From NCBI RefSeq assembly GCF_000409775.1, contig NZ_KE332377.1:1212073-1276072 (forward strand): DNA of 64,000 nucleotides. The letters run 5' to 3'. Positions 7,973-16,989 of the stretch are shown one piece after another; the stretch's first letter is position 1; the number at the start of each line of letters is the position of its first letter. Origin of the DNA: Litchfieldella anticariensis FP35 = DSM 16096. Its GTDB lineage: Bacteria > Pseudomonadota > Gammaproteobacteria > Pseudomonadales > Halomonadaceae. The notes below the pieces were generated by a model. The model had not been told where the DNA came from. It made no database searches and saw nothing but the letters and a program-made list of their open reading frames with translations. The translations under genes were made by a program, and so were the position numbers.

Positions 7973-10198
7973 CTAACTAGGCCTGCGCGCCTCGGTTCGG
8001 GCGCTAGCCGGCGGGCGGGCCTGGTCGAAGGCAGCCTTGATTACCGATAGACGCTCACGGGAGTGCTCGCTCAGCGGCCCACTAGCATCCAGCACATGCT
8101 CGATATGCGCCAGATGCTCGTCGATCTGAGCGTTGCTCTGCCCTTCGAGCAAGGTCGGCAACGCATCCAATGCTGCCTGGCGGTCCAGCTTGAGGATGAA
8201 GAACTGGTCACGCACCAATGCCTTGAATGCCGCCAGATCAATGGAAGGCTCCACTTCAGCACGCGTTGCCTTCAAGCGCTGGAAATTGCGTTCATCGGTA
8301 GCCGGCGCCCCACCCAATACATAAATCAGGGAGCGCATCACCGCTTCGTGATAGCTCCCCTTGTCGATTCGAGAACACAATTCCGTCTTGCGATTCTCGA
8401 CGAAGCGCCGGTGATCAGGCTCGATACCCGGCCGCCGTCTCAGCGGCTCGTTACCGGCCCCCAATCCAACCATGGTCTGCAACCAAGGCTGGCCGTATAT
8501 GCCAAGAAATAAGCGCTCGGAGGCCTGATCACGAAGTTCCCGATAGGCATCCAACGATTGTGCGATCTGGTGTGAAACGATGCCTTCCAGCACCCGCCAT
8601 GGGTTGTCGGCATTCGTGGCGTGCCGGTCAGCCTTGACCCACTCGGCCATCACAGGGACCGGTACCATCAATGGATTACGATCGGAAAACAGCTTATAGC
8701 CCAACCGAATCGGATGCATGCGGCGGATCCAGCGCGCCGCCGACGGTGTCATCAAAGCTTGCAGCCAAGGCTGGACAAGCATCTGATAGACCCCCAGGTT
8801 GATATCGGACACACGCGCCACCGTAGCAAAACGCCGATCATCCTCTTCGCTAGGCCTTACGATCTCATCCAGATCCCCCAACTCGCGTGGTACAAATTCC
8901 AGCAGATAGTCACCATCGATATGCACTGCATCCTCATCGCGAGCTGCGGTTTCGATCACCGTCGTCTCGTACAACCCTGGGGGCAATACATCGATGTAAT
9001 CCATGTTGGCGGTGAACTCGGCATGCTCCTTGCGGGAGACGCTCCCTGACACGAAAATCCCCAGATGACCGGTGGAATCGTGCACACAGTAGACGATGGT
9101 CTGCTCATTGGCCTGAATATCATCGACATCAGCATACAGATCGCGGACCCATCCCAGTGCTTGCGGCGGCGGTGTAATATCGTCCCCTTGCGAACAGAAC
9201 ACCACGATCGGCGAGCGGATGTTGCGTAAATCGATGCGCCGCCCATCGCGCGTCGAAAGCTGCGAGGTACTCAGGCGGTTACCGATGAACAGATTGTCCA
9301 CGATATACTGAATTTCTTCGGCCCCAAGTACCACGTGGCCGCCCCACCAGCGCTCGAACTGCAGGTAGCGTTGCGCCTCACTATCAATGTTAGCGAACAG
9401 CCGATACTGCTTGGTCCATAGCGTATTGGCGGGGTTGAGCTTTTCGAAGTTCTGCACCAGCCAAGCACCGTCGAAGAGCCCGGCTCCCAGATCGCCGGCC
9501 AAAGCCGTCATCCAACTGCCACCCAACAGGCCGCCGGTATAGCGCATAGGGGCCCCGCCACGCTCGCCGGCCCAGTAGGAAAGCGGCGCTCCGGCGATCA
9601 AGATGGGACCGAAGCAGTCGGGCTCCAATGCGGCAGCCATCATGATCTGCCAGCCAGCCTGGCAGTTGCCAACCACCATGGGCCTTTCGGCGGTATCGGG
9701 ATGACGGGCAATCACCTCACGCAGAAAAGCGATCTCAGCATCAACCACGTCTTCCACCGTTTGACCGGGAACGGGAAACGGCAGGAAACCGATGAAGTAG
9801 CACGGATGGCCGGCTCGCAACGCCACGCCGAGTTCGCTGTCAGGTTTGAAACCGCCGATACCGGGGCCATGACCGGCACGAGGGTCGACGACCACGAAGG
9901 GGCGCCCGTCTGGGTCGATCTCGACCCCCGCAGGTGGCAGGATGCGCATCAATTCGTAATTGACCGGGCGGGGCAAGTCCCGCCCATCCATCAGAACCTC
10001 AGCATCGAAGCCCAAAACATTGGGTTTGGTCTGCTCCATGTGCTCGAGGTACTGGTTGCCGCGCTCGCGCATGACATCAAGATACAATACGCTACGCTCG
10101 ATTGTGTCGAGCCAGTAGTGAAACGCATCGCGCCCGATTCCCAACGGGTCGAAGAGCGCTGAGGACAAAGTCGCAAGGTTGGCAGGGGCCGGCAACAT
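7973..10198 (-). CDS. DUF3141 / PhaC-like alpha-beta hydrolase
   Basis: About 741 residues from the ATG at 10196-10198, which has an AGGGAG ribosome binding site. The fold is that of poly(3-hydroxyalkanoate) synthases: the nucleophile elbow GNCQAGW carries a Cys, as in PhaC, and the later FCSQGDDITPPP and HDSTGHLGIF segments supply the probable Asp and His. The family is annotated as DUF3141. The long C-terminal half (after about residue 450) is not part of ordinary PhaC. It may act in polyester metabolism, but polymerase activity is not shown. A TGC-rich palindrome sits just upstream of the start. Confidence 0.85.
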   Translation of the reverse strand: MLPAPANLATLSSALFDPLGIGRDAFHYWLDTIERSVLYLDVMRERGNQYLEHMEQTKPNVLGFDAEVLMDGRDLPRPVNYELMRILPPAGVEIDPDGRPFVVVDPRAGHGPGIGGFKPDSELGVALRAGHPCYFIGFLPFPVPGQTVEDVVDAEIAFLREVIARHPDTAERPMVVGNCQAGWQIMMAAALEPDCFGPILIAGAPLSYWAGERGGAPMRYTGGLLGGSWMTALAGDLGAGLFDGAWLVQNFEKLNPANTLWTKQYRLFANIDSEAQRYLQFERWWGGHVVLGAEEIQYIVDNLFIGNRLSTSQLSTRDGRRIDLRNIRSPIVVFCSQGDDITPPPQALGWVRDLYADVDDIQANEQTIVYCVHDSTGHLGIFVSGSVSRKEHAEFTANMDYIDVLPPGLYETTVIETAARDEDAVHIDGDYLLEFVPRELGDLDEIVRPSEEDDRRFATVARVSDINLGVYQMLVQPWLQALMTPSAARWIRRMHPIRLGYKLFSDRNPLMVPVPVMAEWVKADRHATNADNPWRVLEGIVSHQIAQSLDAYRELRDQASERLFLGIYGQPWLQTMVGLGAGNEPLRRRPGIEPDHRRFVENRKTELCSRIDKGSYHEAVMRSLIYVLGGAPATDERNFQRLKATRAEVEPSIDLAAFKALVRDQFFILKLDRQAALDALPTLLEGQSNAQIDEHLAHIEHVLDASGPLSEHSRERLSVIKAAFDQARPPASARTEARRPS

Positions 10199-10216
10199 GA
10201 GAGACTCCCTTAAGCA

Positions 10217-10238
10217 TGTATTGCTGCACTGCAATACA
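10217..10238. promoter_or_regulatory. TGC-rich palindrome before the PhaC-like gene (possible PhaR site)
   Basis: Perfect 8-bp inverted repeat TGTATTGC-N6-GCAATACA, 19 bases upstream of the DUF3141 start. The TTGC-TGCA-GCAA pattern resembles operators of PhaR, the regulator that controls polyhydroxyalkanoate granule genes. The link to PhaR is inference. Confidence 0.45.
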
Positions 10239-10351
10239 GCGTAACGCGAAACCTTGATGGTTGTCATTGCATTAAATAAGGAAAGTCACATCGGCCGGCC
10301 CATCCAGCACTTGCGCCCAAACGAAACATCAGAGCCACGAGCGAAGCAAGG

Positions 10352-12169
10352 CTAGGGAGTTTCAGTGATCTCCACCAGCACCTCTCCCGGCACCACGCGG
10401 TCACCACGCTGGACATGAATGGCGGAAACCTTGCCACTCGAACGCGCATGGACCTCGGTTTCCATCTTCATGGCTTCGGTAATCAATACCGCCTGACCGG
10501 CCTCGACATCATCACCCTCCGCTACTAACACTTCGACGATGGTACCCGGCATGGCAGTAGTGACGTGCCCGGACAAAGTCGCACGGGCACGCCCCGGCGA
10601 TTTGGTTGCCTGGTAGCTGTCACGCGGCTCGAAGACCACCGATTCGGGCATGCCGTCCAGGGTCAGATAGACTTGGCGCTTGCCACCTGTCTCACTGCCC
10701 ACTCCCGTGATCTGTACCTCATAAGACTCGCCATGCACGTCGATCACGAACTCCGTTGGCGTCCCTTCGGTAACCGGCCTCTGGGCATTACTCGCCATTG
10801 GTAGCGGTTCCGGTACCAGGCTGCCATCGCGCCGCCCTTCAAGGAAGTCACGGCCAATGTCGGGGAACATGGCAAACGTCAGCACATCTTCCTCTCCCTC
10901 AGCCAGCTCGCCGATCTCTTCGGTCAGACGCGTCATCTCCGGGTCCAAGCGATCCGCTGGGCGCCCCTCCTCTACTGGCTGGTTACCGATGGCCTTGCTA
11001 CGCAGCGTACTGTCGACAGCTGCCGGTGGTTGACCGTAGCCACCCAACAGGTAACGCTTGACCTCGTTGGTGATACTCTTGTAACGACTGCCGGTCAGCA
11101 CATTCATCACCGCCTGAGTGCCAACGATCTGAGACGTCGGCGTCACCAACGGTGGGTAACCGAGGTCGGCCCGGACCCTCGGGATCTCGTCGAATACCTC
11201 GCGAATCCGTGACAAGGCATTCTGCTCCTTGAGCTGATTAGCCAGATTCGACATCATGCCGCCCGGCACCTGATTGATCTGTACCGCCACGTCTTCGCGG
11301 GTGAACTCGCTCTCATAACCAGCGTACTTCTTGCGCACCTCACGAAAGTAGTCGCCGATCTCCTTGAGTGCTTCCAGATCGAGGCCGGTGTCGTATTGGG
11401 TATCCTTGAAGGCTGCCACCATGGCCTCGGTAGAGGGATGACTGGTGCCACCAGCAAAGGCCGAATTACAGGTATCGATATGCCGACAACCGGCTTCCAC
11501 GGCTTTGAGATGGCATTGAGAGGAGAGCCCTGAAGTGGCATGAGCGTGTAGATGGATAGGGACTTCGACCGACGTCACCAGTGCCGCTACCAACTCATGG
11601 GTGGCATAGGGTGTCAACAGACCGGCCATATCCTTGATGGCAATGGAATCGGCACCCATATCGACCAACCGTTTAGCTTGATCGACGTACATCTCCAGGG
11701 TATGCACCGGGCTGACCGTGTAACAGATCGTGCCTTGGGCATGCTTGCCATTAGCCTTGACCGCGCGCATGGCGGTTTCCAAGTTGCGAAGGTCGTTAAG
11801 CGCATCGAATATCCGGAATATATCGATACCGTTGTCAGCAGCCTTGGCAACGAAGCGCTCCACCACATCGTCGGCGTAGTGACGATAGCCAAGCAGGTTC
11901 TGTCCACGCAACAGCATTTGCAGTGGCGTGTTGGGCAGTGCTTCCTTTAGAGAACGTAACCGCTGCCAGGGATCTTCCTTGAGGAAGCGCACACAGGCAT
12001 CGAAAGTGGCACCGCCCCACACCTCCAGGGAATAGAAGCCGATGGCATCGAGCGAGGCGCATGCCGGTAGCATGTCCTCGGTACGCAAGCGGGTGGCGAT
12101 CACGGACTGGTGACCATCGCGCAATACCACATCGGTCACTTGCACACGGGAGTCAGGGGTAACACTCAT
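10352..12169 (-). CDS. pycB: Pyruvate carboxylase subunit B (carboxyltransferase plus biotin carrier)
   Basis: 605 residues. The N-terminal carboxyltransferase domain begins VTDVVLRDGHQSVIATRL and has the LEVWGGATFDACVRFL and LLRGQNLLGYRHY blocks of the pyruvate/oxaloacetate carboxyltransferase family. The C-terminal biotinyl domain has EAMKMETEV, with the Lys that takes biotin. The partner biotin carboxylase gene lies 11 bases upstream, so this is the two-subunit acetyl-CoA-independent enzyme seen in pseudomonads, making oxaloacetate from pyruvate. Many databases call such proteins oxaloacetate decarboxylase alpha subunit (oadA), but no oadB or oadG is next to it. Confidence 0.9.
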   Translation of the reverse strand: MSVTPDSRVQVTDVVLRDGHQSVIATRLRTEDMLPACASLDAIGFYSLEVWGGATFDACVRFLKEDPWQRLRSLKEALPNTPLQMLLRGQNLLGYRHYADDVVERFVAKAADNGIDIFRIFDALNDLRNLETAMRAVKANGKHAQGTICYTVSPVHTLEMYVDQAKRLVDMGADSIAIKDMAGLLTPYATHELVAALVTSVEVPIHLHAHATSGLSSQCHLKAVEAGCRHIDTCNSAFAGGTSHPSTEAMVAAFKDTQYDTGLDLEALKEIGDYFREVRKKYAGYESEFTREDVAVQINQVPGGMMSNLANQLKEQNALSRIREVFDEIPRVRADLGYPPLVTPTSQIVGTQAVMNVLTGSRYKSITNEVKRYLLGGYGQPPAAVDSTLRSKAIGNQPVEEGRPADRLDPEMTRLTEEIGELAEGEEDVLTFAMFPDIGRDFLEGRRDGSLVPEPLPMASNAQRPVTEGTPTEFVIDVHGESYEVQITGVGSETGGKRQVYLTLDGMPESVVFEPRDSYQATKSPGRARATLSGHVTTAMPGTIVEVLVAEGDDVEAGQAVLITEAMKMETEVHARSSGKVSAIHVQRGDRVVPGEVLVEITETP

Positions 12170-12180
12170 GACATTTCTCC

Positions 12181-13596
12181 TTACAGACCTGCGTGGGCGG
12201 CAATGGCAGCGGCAATGGCCAATGCCGTCTCTTCCGGATTACGCTTGGCGGAGTATTGAAGCAGTTCGGGATGGGCCGGCACGAAGCCAGTATCGAAGCA
12301 CCCGCTGCGGAATTCCGGATGACGCAGAATTTCTTCGTAATAGGGGGCGGTGGTCTTGATGCCTTGCAGACGCATGTCGTTCAACGCGCGGATACCACGG
12401 TTCAGCGTCTCCTCCCAAGTCATGCCCCACACAATCAACTTGAGGCACATCGAATCGAAATGTGGCGGGATCTGGTAGCCGGTGTAGATGGCGGTATCGG
12501 TACGCACCCCAGGGCCGCCTGGCGCATAATAGCGGGTGATACGGCCAAACGAGGGCAGAAAATCGTTCTTGGGATCCTCGGCATTGATCCGAAACTGGAT
12601 GGCATAGCCATGATGGTCGATGTCTTCCTGGCGAAACGATAGCTTGTGCCCGGCAGCAACACGAATCTGTTCACGGACGATATCCACCCCCGTTATGGCC
12701 TCGGTGATGGTATGCTCCACCTGCACGCGGGTGTTCATCTCCATGAAGTATATTTCGTTGCCCTTGACCAGGAACTCCACGGTGCCAGCGTTCTCATAGC
12801 CCACGGCGCTTGCCGCACGCACTGCCAGCTCACCGACGTAGGCTCGCTGCTCCGGCGTCAATTGAGGGCTAGGAGCGATCTCGATCAGCTTCTGGTTGCG
12901 GCGCTGGATGGAGCAATCACGCTCGAACAGGTGGATCACTCCACCATGCCGGTCGGCAAGTATCTGGACCTCGATGTGGTGTGGATTGACCACGCAACGT
13001 TCAAGGAACACGTCCGCCGAGCCAAAGGCCTTGGTGGCCTCGGAAATTACGCGCTCCCACGCCTGTTCGAGTTGGACAGGAGTATCACAGCGGCGGATGC
13101 CGCGACCGCCACCACCGGAGGTGGCCTTGAGCATCACCGGATAGCCGATGGTATCGGCCAGGCGCAATGCCTCCTCGAGGTTCTGCAGGTTACCCTCAGA
13201 GCCAGGAGTTACTGGTACGCCGGCCTTGCGCATGGCATCACGGGCCGCGGTCTTGTCACCCATGCGTGCGATCACGGAGGCATCAGGGCCAATGAAGGTA
13301 ATGCCGGCCTCGGCACAGATACGGGCGAAATCGGCGTTCTCCGAGAGAAAACCATAGCCTGGATGGATAGCATCGCAGCCGGTCTCTCGGGCCAGATCCA
13401 CCAGCCCTCGCGGGTCCAGATAGCCGGCCAGCGGATCGTCACCGACGAAATAGGCCTCATCGGCACGCTTGACGTGAAGAGCGAAACGATCCGGCTCGGT
13501 ATAAATGGCTACCGAGCGGATGCCCATCTCGGCACACGCGCGTTCGATACGCACGGCGATTTCGCCCCGGTTAGCGATCAATAGTTTCTGGAACAC
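12181..13596 (-). CDS. pycA: Pyruvate carboxylase subunit A (biotin carboxylase)
   Basis: 471 residues when started at the GTG at 13594-13596, which has GGAGG seven bases upstream; an ATG 12 codons earlier has weaker support. The protein is an ATP-grasp biotin carboxylase: [16 protein letters not shown], the glycine-rich KATSGGGGRGIR loop, and [14 protein letters not shown] are visible. It is distinct from the accC copy at 40.7 kb. Together with the downstream pycB it forms pyruvate carboxylase, replenishing oxaloacetate. The divergent LysR-type gene is probably its regulator. Confidence 0.9.
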   Translation of the reverse strand: MFQKLLIANRGEIAVRIERACAEMGIRSVAIYTEPDRFALHVKRADEAYFVGDDPLAGYLDPRGLVDLARETGCDAIHPGYGFLSENADFARICAEAGITFIGPDASVIARMGDKTAARDAMRKAGVPVTPGSEGNLQNLEEALRLADTIGYPVMLKATSGGGGRGIRRCDTPVQLEQAWERVISEATKAFGSADVFLERCVVNPHHIEVQILADRHGGVIHLFERDCSIQRRNQKLIEIAPSPQLTPEQRAYVGELAVRAASAVGYENAGTVEFLVKGNEIYFMEMNTRVQVEHTITEAITGVDIVREQIRVAAGHKLSFRQEDIDHHGYAIQFRINAEDPKNDFLPSFGRITRYYAPGGPGVRTDTAIYTGYQIPPHFDSMCLKLIVWGMTWEETLNRGIRALNDMRLQGIKTTAPYYEEILRHPEFRSGCFDTGFVPAHPELLQYSAKRNPEETALAIAAAIAAHAGL

Positions 13597-13730
13597 GGTC
13601 GTAACCTCCAGGGTTGCGTCCACGGCGGGCATGAGAAAGACTGAAACGGTATAATTGTCAGCCTTGTCGAGAGGACTTCCACCTTATCGAGACAAATACC
13701 AATAGAAAAATTGATATTTTTTTGCCAACC

Positions 13731-13748
13731 TATAAGTTAGACCTTATA
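13731..13748. promoter_or_regulatory. Inverted repeat in the pycA-lysR divergent region
   Basis: TATAAG-N6-CTTATA is a perfect inverted repeat 16 bases before the lysR ATG and about 135 bases before the pycA start. LysR regulators usually bind such sites in the region shared with the divergent target, so this is a reasonable binding-site candidate. An AT-rich tract (13696-13724) lies alongside. Confidence 0.5.
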
Positions 13749-13764
13749 CCTAGCGGAATCCCGG

Positions 13765-14760
13765 ATGTCGCGCCCTAGTCTGCTCAATCGTCTGACATTT
13801 CGTCAGCTTCAGGTCTTCCAGGCCGTATACCGCCAGCAATCTTATTCTCGGGCGGCGGAACAACTCGGCCTGACCCAACCAGCGGTCAGCGCCCAGATTC
13901 GCCAGCTTGAGCAAGCCCTCGAGCAGCCGCTATTCAAGTACGCTGGCAAGACCTTGCATGTGTTACCCGCTGCCGATGCCCTGGCAGCCTCGGTGCAATC
14001 GATCTTCGGCCAAGTCTCCAGCCTACAAATGGAGCTCTCCGAACTAGCCGGCACCATTCGCGGCGAACTCAATCTCGCTGCCGTCTCCACCGCACAGTAC
14101 GTGGTGCCTCATATCCTGGCACGCTTTCGCGCCCGCTACCCGGAAGTGCAGATTCGCTTGCGCGTGTGTAACCGTAGCCAAGCCTTGGAGCGTCTTGCCG
14201 AACGCCGGGACGACTTGGTGATCATGGGAATGGTTCCCGAGGACGCCAATCTTGCTTTCATGCCGATCCTCGACAACGAAATGATCCCTGTAGTATGGCC
14301 GGGCCATCCGCTGCTCACCGCAAAATCTCCCACACTGGAAGACTTCGCACGACACTACGTACTGATGCGCGAACCTGGCTCGGGAACACGTACCGCGTTC
14401 GAGGAATTCGCTGCTCGCGAGCGGGTATCGCTTCTGCATACCATCGAGCTAGGCACTAACGAAGCCATCAAACAAGGGGTAATGGCGCATCTTGGTGTCG
14501 CCGTCCTGCCACGACTGGCAGTGCAACTGGAGTTAGCCTCAGGGCTGCTAGCTTCGCCGGTGTTACCCGGCTTCCCCCTACGACGCTCGTGGTGCACTGT
14601 CTACCCCAAGGATCGCCATCCTTCGCCTGTCACCGAATTGTTCCTTCGCTTCGTGCGCGAGCTACTGCCGGAACTCAATGCCCACTTCAGCTCGCCACTG
14701 GAACCCATGCCCGGCCATGGGGTGGTCTGCCTGCCCCTCTCGACAACCCAAGACGGCTGA
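13765..14760 (+). CDS. LysR-family transcriptional regulator of pyruvate carboxylase
   Basis: 331 residues. The N-terminal winged helix-turn-helix (LTFRQLQVFQAVYRQQSYSRAAEQLGLTQPAV..., residues about 10-68) is followed by the periplasmic-binding-like effector domain (from about 95). Similarity of the opening (TFRQL.VF.AV....S.SRAAE.L..TQPAVS.QI) is to CbbR-like LysR members. It is transcribed away from pycA with about 170 bases between, the same arrangement as in pseudomonads. The inducer is unknown. Confidence 0.85.
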   Translation: MSRPSLLNRLTFRQLQVFQAVYRQQSYSRAAEQLGLTQPAVSAQIRQLEQALEQPLFKYAGKTLHVLPAADALAASVQSIFGQVSSLQMELSELAGTIRGELNLAAVSTAQYVVPHILARFRARYPEVQIRLRVCNRSQALERLAERRDDLVIMGMVPEDANLAFMPILDNEMIPVVWPGHPLLTAKSPTLEDFARHYVLMREPGSGTRTAFEEFAARERVSLLHTIELGTNEAIKQGVMAHLGVAVLPRLAVQLELASGLLASPVLPGFPLRRSWCTVYPKDRHPSPVTELFLRFVRELLPELNAHFSSPLEPMPGHGVVCLPLSTTQDG

Positions 14761-14785
14761 TGCAACGGCGTTGATGTGATAAATT

Positions 14786-14805
14786 GCACGACAGCAACGT
14801 CGTGC
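14786..14805 (+). terminator. Hairpin between the LysR gene and lipA
   Basis: GCACGAC-AGCAAC-GTCGTGC forms a 7-bp stem with a six-base loop; flanking TTGC and GCAA can extend it with one bulge. No T tract follows, so termination is only a possibility. Sits 26 bases after the lysR stop. Confidence 0.3.
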
Positions 14806-14848
14806 CGCAAGGCAGCACAAGCCGCCGAGAAGAGAGTCTCGAATCGAT

Positions 14849-15901
14849 ATGAGCAACAAACCCTCGCAGTCCATATCCAGTGGTGAGAAGTACCGCAACG
14901 AGCACGGTGTTTCCGCGATCAAGGACGGCATGAAGCAGCGCAAGCAAGCCGAGGATAGCGCTGCCACCGGACGCAAGCCACCCTGGCTGCGCATCCAAAT
15001 TGCCGGCGGGGAACGCTTCGAAGCGGTCAAGCGTAACGTTAACGAGCATCGCCTGAGTACCGTCTGTGCCGAATCGCACTGCCCTAACATGGGAGAGTGC
15101 TGGAGTAACGGCACCGCCACTATCATGCTGATGGGTTCGGTATGTACTCGTGCCTGCCGCTTCTGCGCCGTGGATACCGGCAATCCCAAAGGCTGGCTGG
15201 ACACCGAGGAACCTGAGAACACCGCCAAATCGGTCGAGTTGATGGGGCTGCGCTATATCGTCCTGACATCGGTCGATCGAGACGACCTGGATGATGGGGG
15301 TGCCTCTCATTATGCCGCCTGCATTCGTGCCATCAAAACACGCACTCCCGAAGTGGTGGTCGAGGCCCTGACGCCGGACTTCGACGGCCACCAGGCCGCC
15401 ATAGAAGAAGTGGTCGATTCTGGTCTAGAAGTATTCGCGCAGAATGTCGAAACCGTGGAAAGGTTGACCCACCGGGTGCGCGATCCACGCGCCGGCTACC
15501 GCAAGACTCTTGACGTTCTGGCCCACGCCAAGCGCTATCGCCCAGACACCTTGACCAAGACCAGCCTGATGCTGGGGCTAGGGGAAACCGACGAGGAGAT
15601 TCTCGCCACCTTTGATGACTTGAGAGCCATCGGCGTGGATATCGTCACTCTTGGCCAGTACCTGCGTCCGACCAAGAACCATCTGCCGGTTGAGCGCTGG
15701 GTCACACCCGATGAATTCGAGCGCTATCGTCAGCTAGGCTTGGAAAAGGGCTTCATGGAAGTGGCCGCCGGTCCGCTGGTACGCTCCAGTTACCGTGCCG
15801 ATCGCGTATTCGAAAAGAACAACCTGGGCTTGGCAGCCCCCGCCGAGGTGCCGGGCCAGACATCCGACCCGGATATCATCCCCGCCATCAACGTTGGTTA
15901 G
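14849..15901 (+). CDS. lipA: Lipoyl synthase
   Basis: 350 residues. Radical-SAM enzyme that inserts two sulfurs into octanoyl groups on lipoyl domains. The radical-SAM cluster motif is CTRACRFC; the auxiliary cluster motif is [12 protein letters not shown]; the C-terminal RSSY motif (VRSSYRAD) that binds the auxiliary cluster is also present. It faces lipB, with a single base between the two stop codons, whereas pseudomonads have lipB and lipA in the same direction. Stop overlap of this type may cause transcript interference. Confidence 0.97.
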   Translation: MSNKPSQSISSGEKYRNEHGVSAIKDGMKQRKQAEDSAATGRKPPWLRIQIAGGERFEAVKRNVNEHRLSTVCAESHCPNMGECWSNGTATIMLMGSVCTRACRFCAVDTGNPKGWLDTEEPENTAKSVELMGLRYIVLTSVDRDDLDDGGASHYAACIRAIKTRTPEVVVEALTPDFDGHQAAIEEVVDSGLEVFAQNVETVERLTHRVRDPRAGYRKTLDVLAHAKRYRPDTLTKTSLMLGLGETDEEILATFDDLRAIGVDIVTLGQYLRPTKNHLPVERWVTPDEFERYRQLGLEKGFMEVAAGPLVRSSYRADRVFEKNNLGLAAPAEVPGQTSDPDIIPAINVG

Positions 15902-15902
15902 A

Positions 15903-16607
15903 TTAGGCTAATTCCTTCATGCTGATACCCTGTTCAATACAGGGCATCGGCAATTCACCATAGCCAGCCATCTCGATATCCCGGTGCAGCAACGTGGCCA
16001 AGTGCTCGACAAGAAGCCGTGACACCACCTCCAGGGATGGCGGCACGGCGACAAGATCAGCCAAGCGGGTCATCTGCATACCGGCATAACCACAGGGGTT
16101 GATTCGCTGGAAAGGCGACAAATCCCCATTCACGTTCAGTGCCACGCCATGAAAGCTGGCTCCACGACGGATGCGTAATCCCAGCGAAGCGATCTTGGCC
16201 TCGCCAACATAGACACCTGGTGCGTCGGGGCGCGCATGCGATTCGATACCCTCATCGGCCAGCACATGGACCACCGCTTGCTCCAGCGCCGAAACCAGGT
16301 CGCGGACACCGAGCTTGCTGCGCCGCACATCAAGCAATGGATAAAGCACCAATTGTCCAGGCCCGTGATAGGTGACCTGGCCACCGCGATCGGTCTGCAC
16401 TACCGGAATGTCACCGGGCATCAACAAATGCTCCTGCTTGCCCGCCTGCCCTTGGGTAAAGACCGGATCGTGCTCTACCAGCCAGAACTGGTCCTGCGTA
16501 TCAGCATCCCGGCTATCGGTAAGGGCACGCATCGCCTGCCACACGGGAAAGTAAGACTGACGGCCGAGTCGGAACACTCTGATCGGCAGCGCCGAGACGA
16601 TGCCCAT
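15903..16607 (-). CDS. lipB: Octanoyltransferase
   Basis: 234 residues. Transfers octanoate from acyl carrier protein to lipoyl domains. The [15 protein letters not shown] block, the catalytic Lys in AKIASLGLR and the catalytic Cys in [10 protein letters not shown] are all present. Its ATG follows the ybeD stop codon with no gap, so the two are translated together. It acts before lipA, which lies downstream on the opposite strand. Confidence 0.96.
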   Translation of the reverse strand: MGIVSALPIRVFRLGRQSYFPVWQAMRALTDSRDADTQDQFWLVEHDPVFTQGQAGKQEHLLMPGDIPVVQTDRGGQVTYHGPGQLVLYPLLDVRRSKLGVRDLVSALEQAVVHVLADEGIESHARPDAPGVYVGEAKIASLGLRIRRGASFHGVALNVNGDLSPFQRINPCGYAGMQMTRLADLVAVPPSLEVVSRLLVEHLATLLHRDIEMAGYGELPMPCIEQGISMKELA

Positions 16608-16871
16608 TCACAGCACCATATGCACACGACCGGTGGCCTTGAGCGAAGCGAACAACGCTTCGAGTTGCGCGTGGCCGGTAGCGGTGATGGTCACACGTAC
16701 GGACTGGAACTTGCCATTGCGGCTGTCGACGACGCTGACGCGATTACGGTCGATACCGGGAGCGTGCGTTTCGACGATATCGACGACCACGTCGCGAAAA
16801 TCGTCCGCAGCATCGCCCACGATCTTCAAAGGGTAATCACAGGGGAATTCGACCTTGGGTGCTTCGGTCAT
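16608..16871 (-). CDS. ybeD: DUF493 (YbeD) family protein
   Basis: An 87-residue protein with the FPCDYPLKIVGDA opening and a ferredoxin-like beta-alpha pattern (SVRVTITATGHAQLEALFASLKA). This family sits between dacA/dacC and lipB in many gammaproteobacteria, as here. It has been proposed as a small regulator of lipoate or acyl metabolism, but no function is proved. TGA abuts the lipB ATG. Confidence 0.9.
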   Translation of the reverse strand: MTEAPKVEFPCDYPLKIVGDAADDFRDVVVDIVETHAPGIDRNRVSVVDSRNGKFQSVRVTITATGHAQLEALFASLKATGRVHMVL

Positions 16872-16989
16872 GGGACACTCGATAAAAAATATTTCTGAGT
16901 ATTTTACTCAACCTATGGACGACTACCAAGGAGTGAAATCGAGGGCATGGAGACAACCGGCCATCGCCGTGGCGATGGCCGGGAGTCCA

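Noticed and set aside
12646-13584. 312-codon plus-strand frame over pycA
   Set aside because: Antisense shadow of a clearly identified biotin carboxylase.
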